Shown here one piece after another: positions 37,399-37,419 of a stretch of DNA of 37,419 bases. Position 1 is the first letter of the stretch. Each line of letters starts with the position of its first letter. The stretch comes from Streptomyces antarcticus (GTDB lineage: Bacteria > Actinomycetota > Actinomycetes > Streptomycetales > Streptomycetaceae). The notes beneath the pieces were generated by a model. The model saw only the letters and a program-made list of their open reading frames with translations, was not told the origin of the DNA and did no database searches. The position numbers and the translations under genes are program-made. Location: assembly GCF_026627255.1 (NCBI RefSeq), contig NZ_JAPNLM010000039.1, positions 16,387 to 53,805 on the forward strand, in the 5' to 3' direction.

Positions 37399-37419
37399 CC
37401 CCCCCCCCCCCCCCCCCCC
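37399..37419. other. Terminal run of 21 C
   Basis: The window ends in an uninterrupted C run, preceded by GCCCCCCG. It is not a streptomycete telomere (no palindromic repeats of the usual kind in the last bases). It most resembles a contig-end artefact, such as poly-G read tails from two-colour sequencing on the other strand. Confidence 0.6.

Noticed and set aside
37330..37419. Streptomyces chromosome telomere
   Set aside because: Telomeres show several spaced palindromes beginning with a CCCGCGG-type end. Here there is one palindrome and a homopolymer.

Overview
The window is a high-G+C actinobacterial sequence, almost certainly Streptomyces. Third codon positions are nearly all G or C, GTG starts are common, ATGA/GTGA translational overlaps are frequent, and the gene families are typical of that genus (DrrAB-type exporters, YtrA and FadR GntR regulators, DUF4097, DUF5713, DUF664/DinB, roadblock, ricin-type lectin, PL8 lyase). 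It looks like accessory or arm DNA. No rRNA, tRNA, CRISPR array or insertion sequence was recognised. The right end is a run of 21 C, which looks like a contig end.

Layout. 1-460: debris of a ferredoxin-reductase-like enzyme and an aldehyde dehydrogenase. 790-4740: a leftward set of an RHH (HicB-like) regulator, a DUF4097 protein and a DrrA/DrrB ABC exporter, with 11-bp periodic TGGCACC repeats around the regulator start, and a divergent small membrane protein. 4836-8592: small genes (ArsR regulator, roadblock protein, GNAT, two short ORFs) mixed with broken MmyB-type and MerR regulators. 8919-11059: a full ABC exporter half-transporter coupled to a 34-codon ORF. 11177-13267: a DUF664 protein, a sensor-only histidine kinase fragment, and two genes truncated against each other (GNAT and GMC oxidoreductase). 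13264-16344: a FadR-type GntR regulator and a YtrA-ABC ATPase-permease operon. 16575-19102: an alpha/beta hydrolase, DUF5713, broken Nudix and OsmC genes, and a glycine-rich membrane peptide. 19650-25305: a secreted CAP-domain protein, MarR remnant, methyltransferase, SRPBCC protein, secreted ricin-type lectin, truncated EF-hand gene, second DUF664 protein and an aldo/keto reductase. 25689-27170: a MurE-type ligase paralogue.

The most coherent system lies at about 27.2-37.2 kb. It comprises a Gfo/Idh/MocA oxidoreductase, a DeoR-HTH/LacI-sensor hybrid regulator with two frame breaks, a Tat-exported polysaccharide lyase family 8 enzyme with its active-site residues intact, a binding protein plus two permeases of a carbohydrate ABC importer, and a D-2-hydroxyacid dehydrogenase. 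Four intergenic sites share a 14-bp direct-repeat element (TGANC-GTAT-TGAWC; three exact, one with two mismatches). Each is oriented with the gene it precedes, and two lie exactly 83 bp from a start codon. I read this as an uncharacterised glycan-uptake regulon whose local regulator is decaying.

The second theme is decay. About ten genes carry small internal deletions, frameshifts or stop codons while intact neighbours sit beside them. Several short tandem repeats (5-, 7-, 8- and 13-bp units) lie at or near these lesions or promoters. All family assignments are from reading the sequence; no database search was run.
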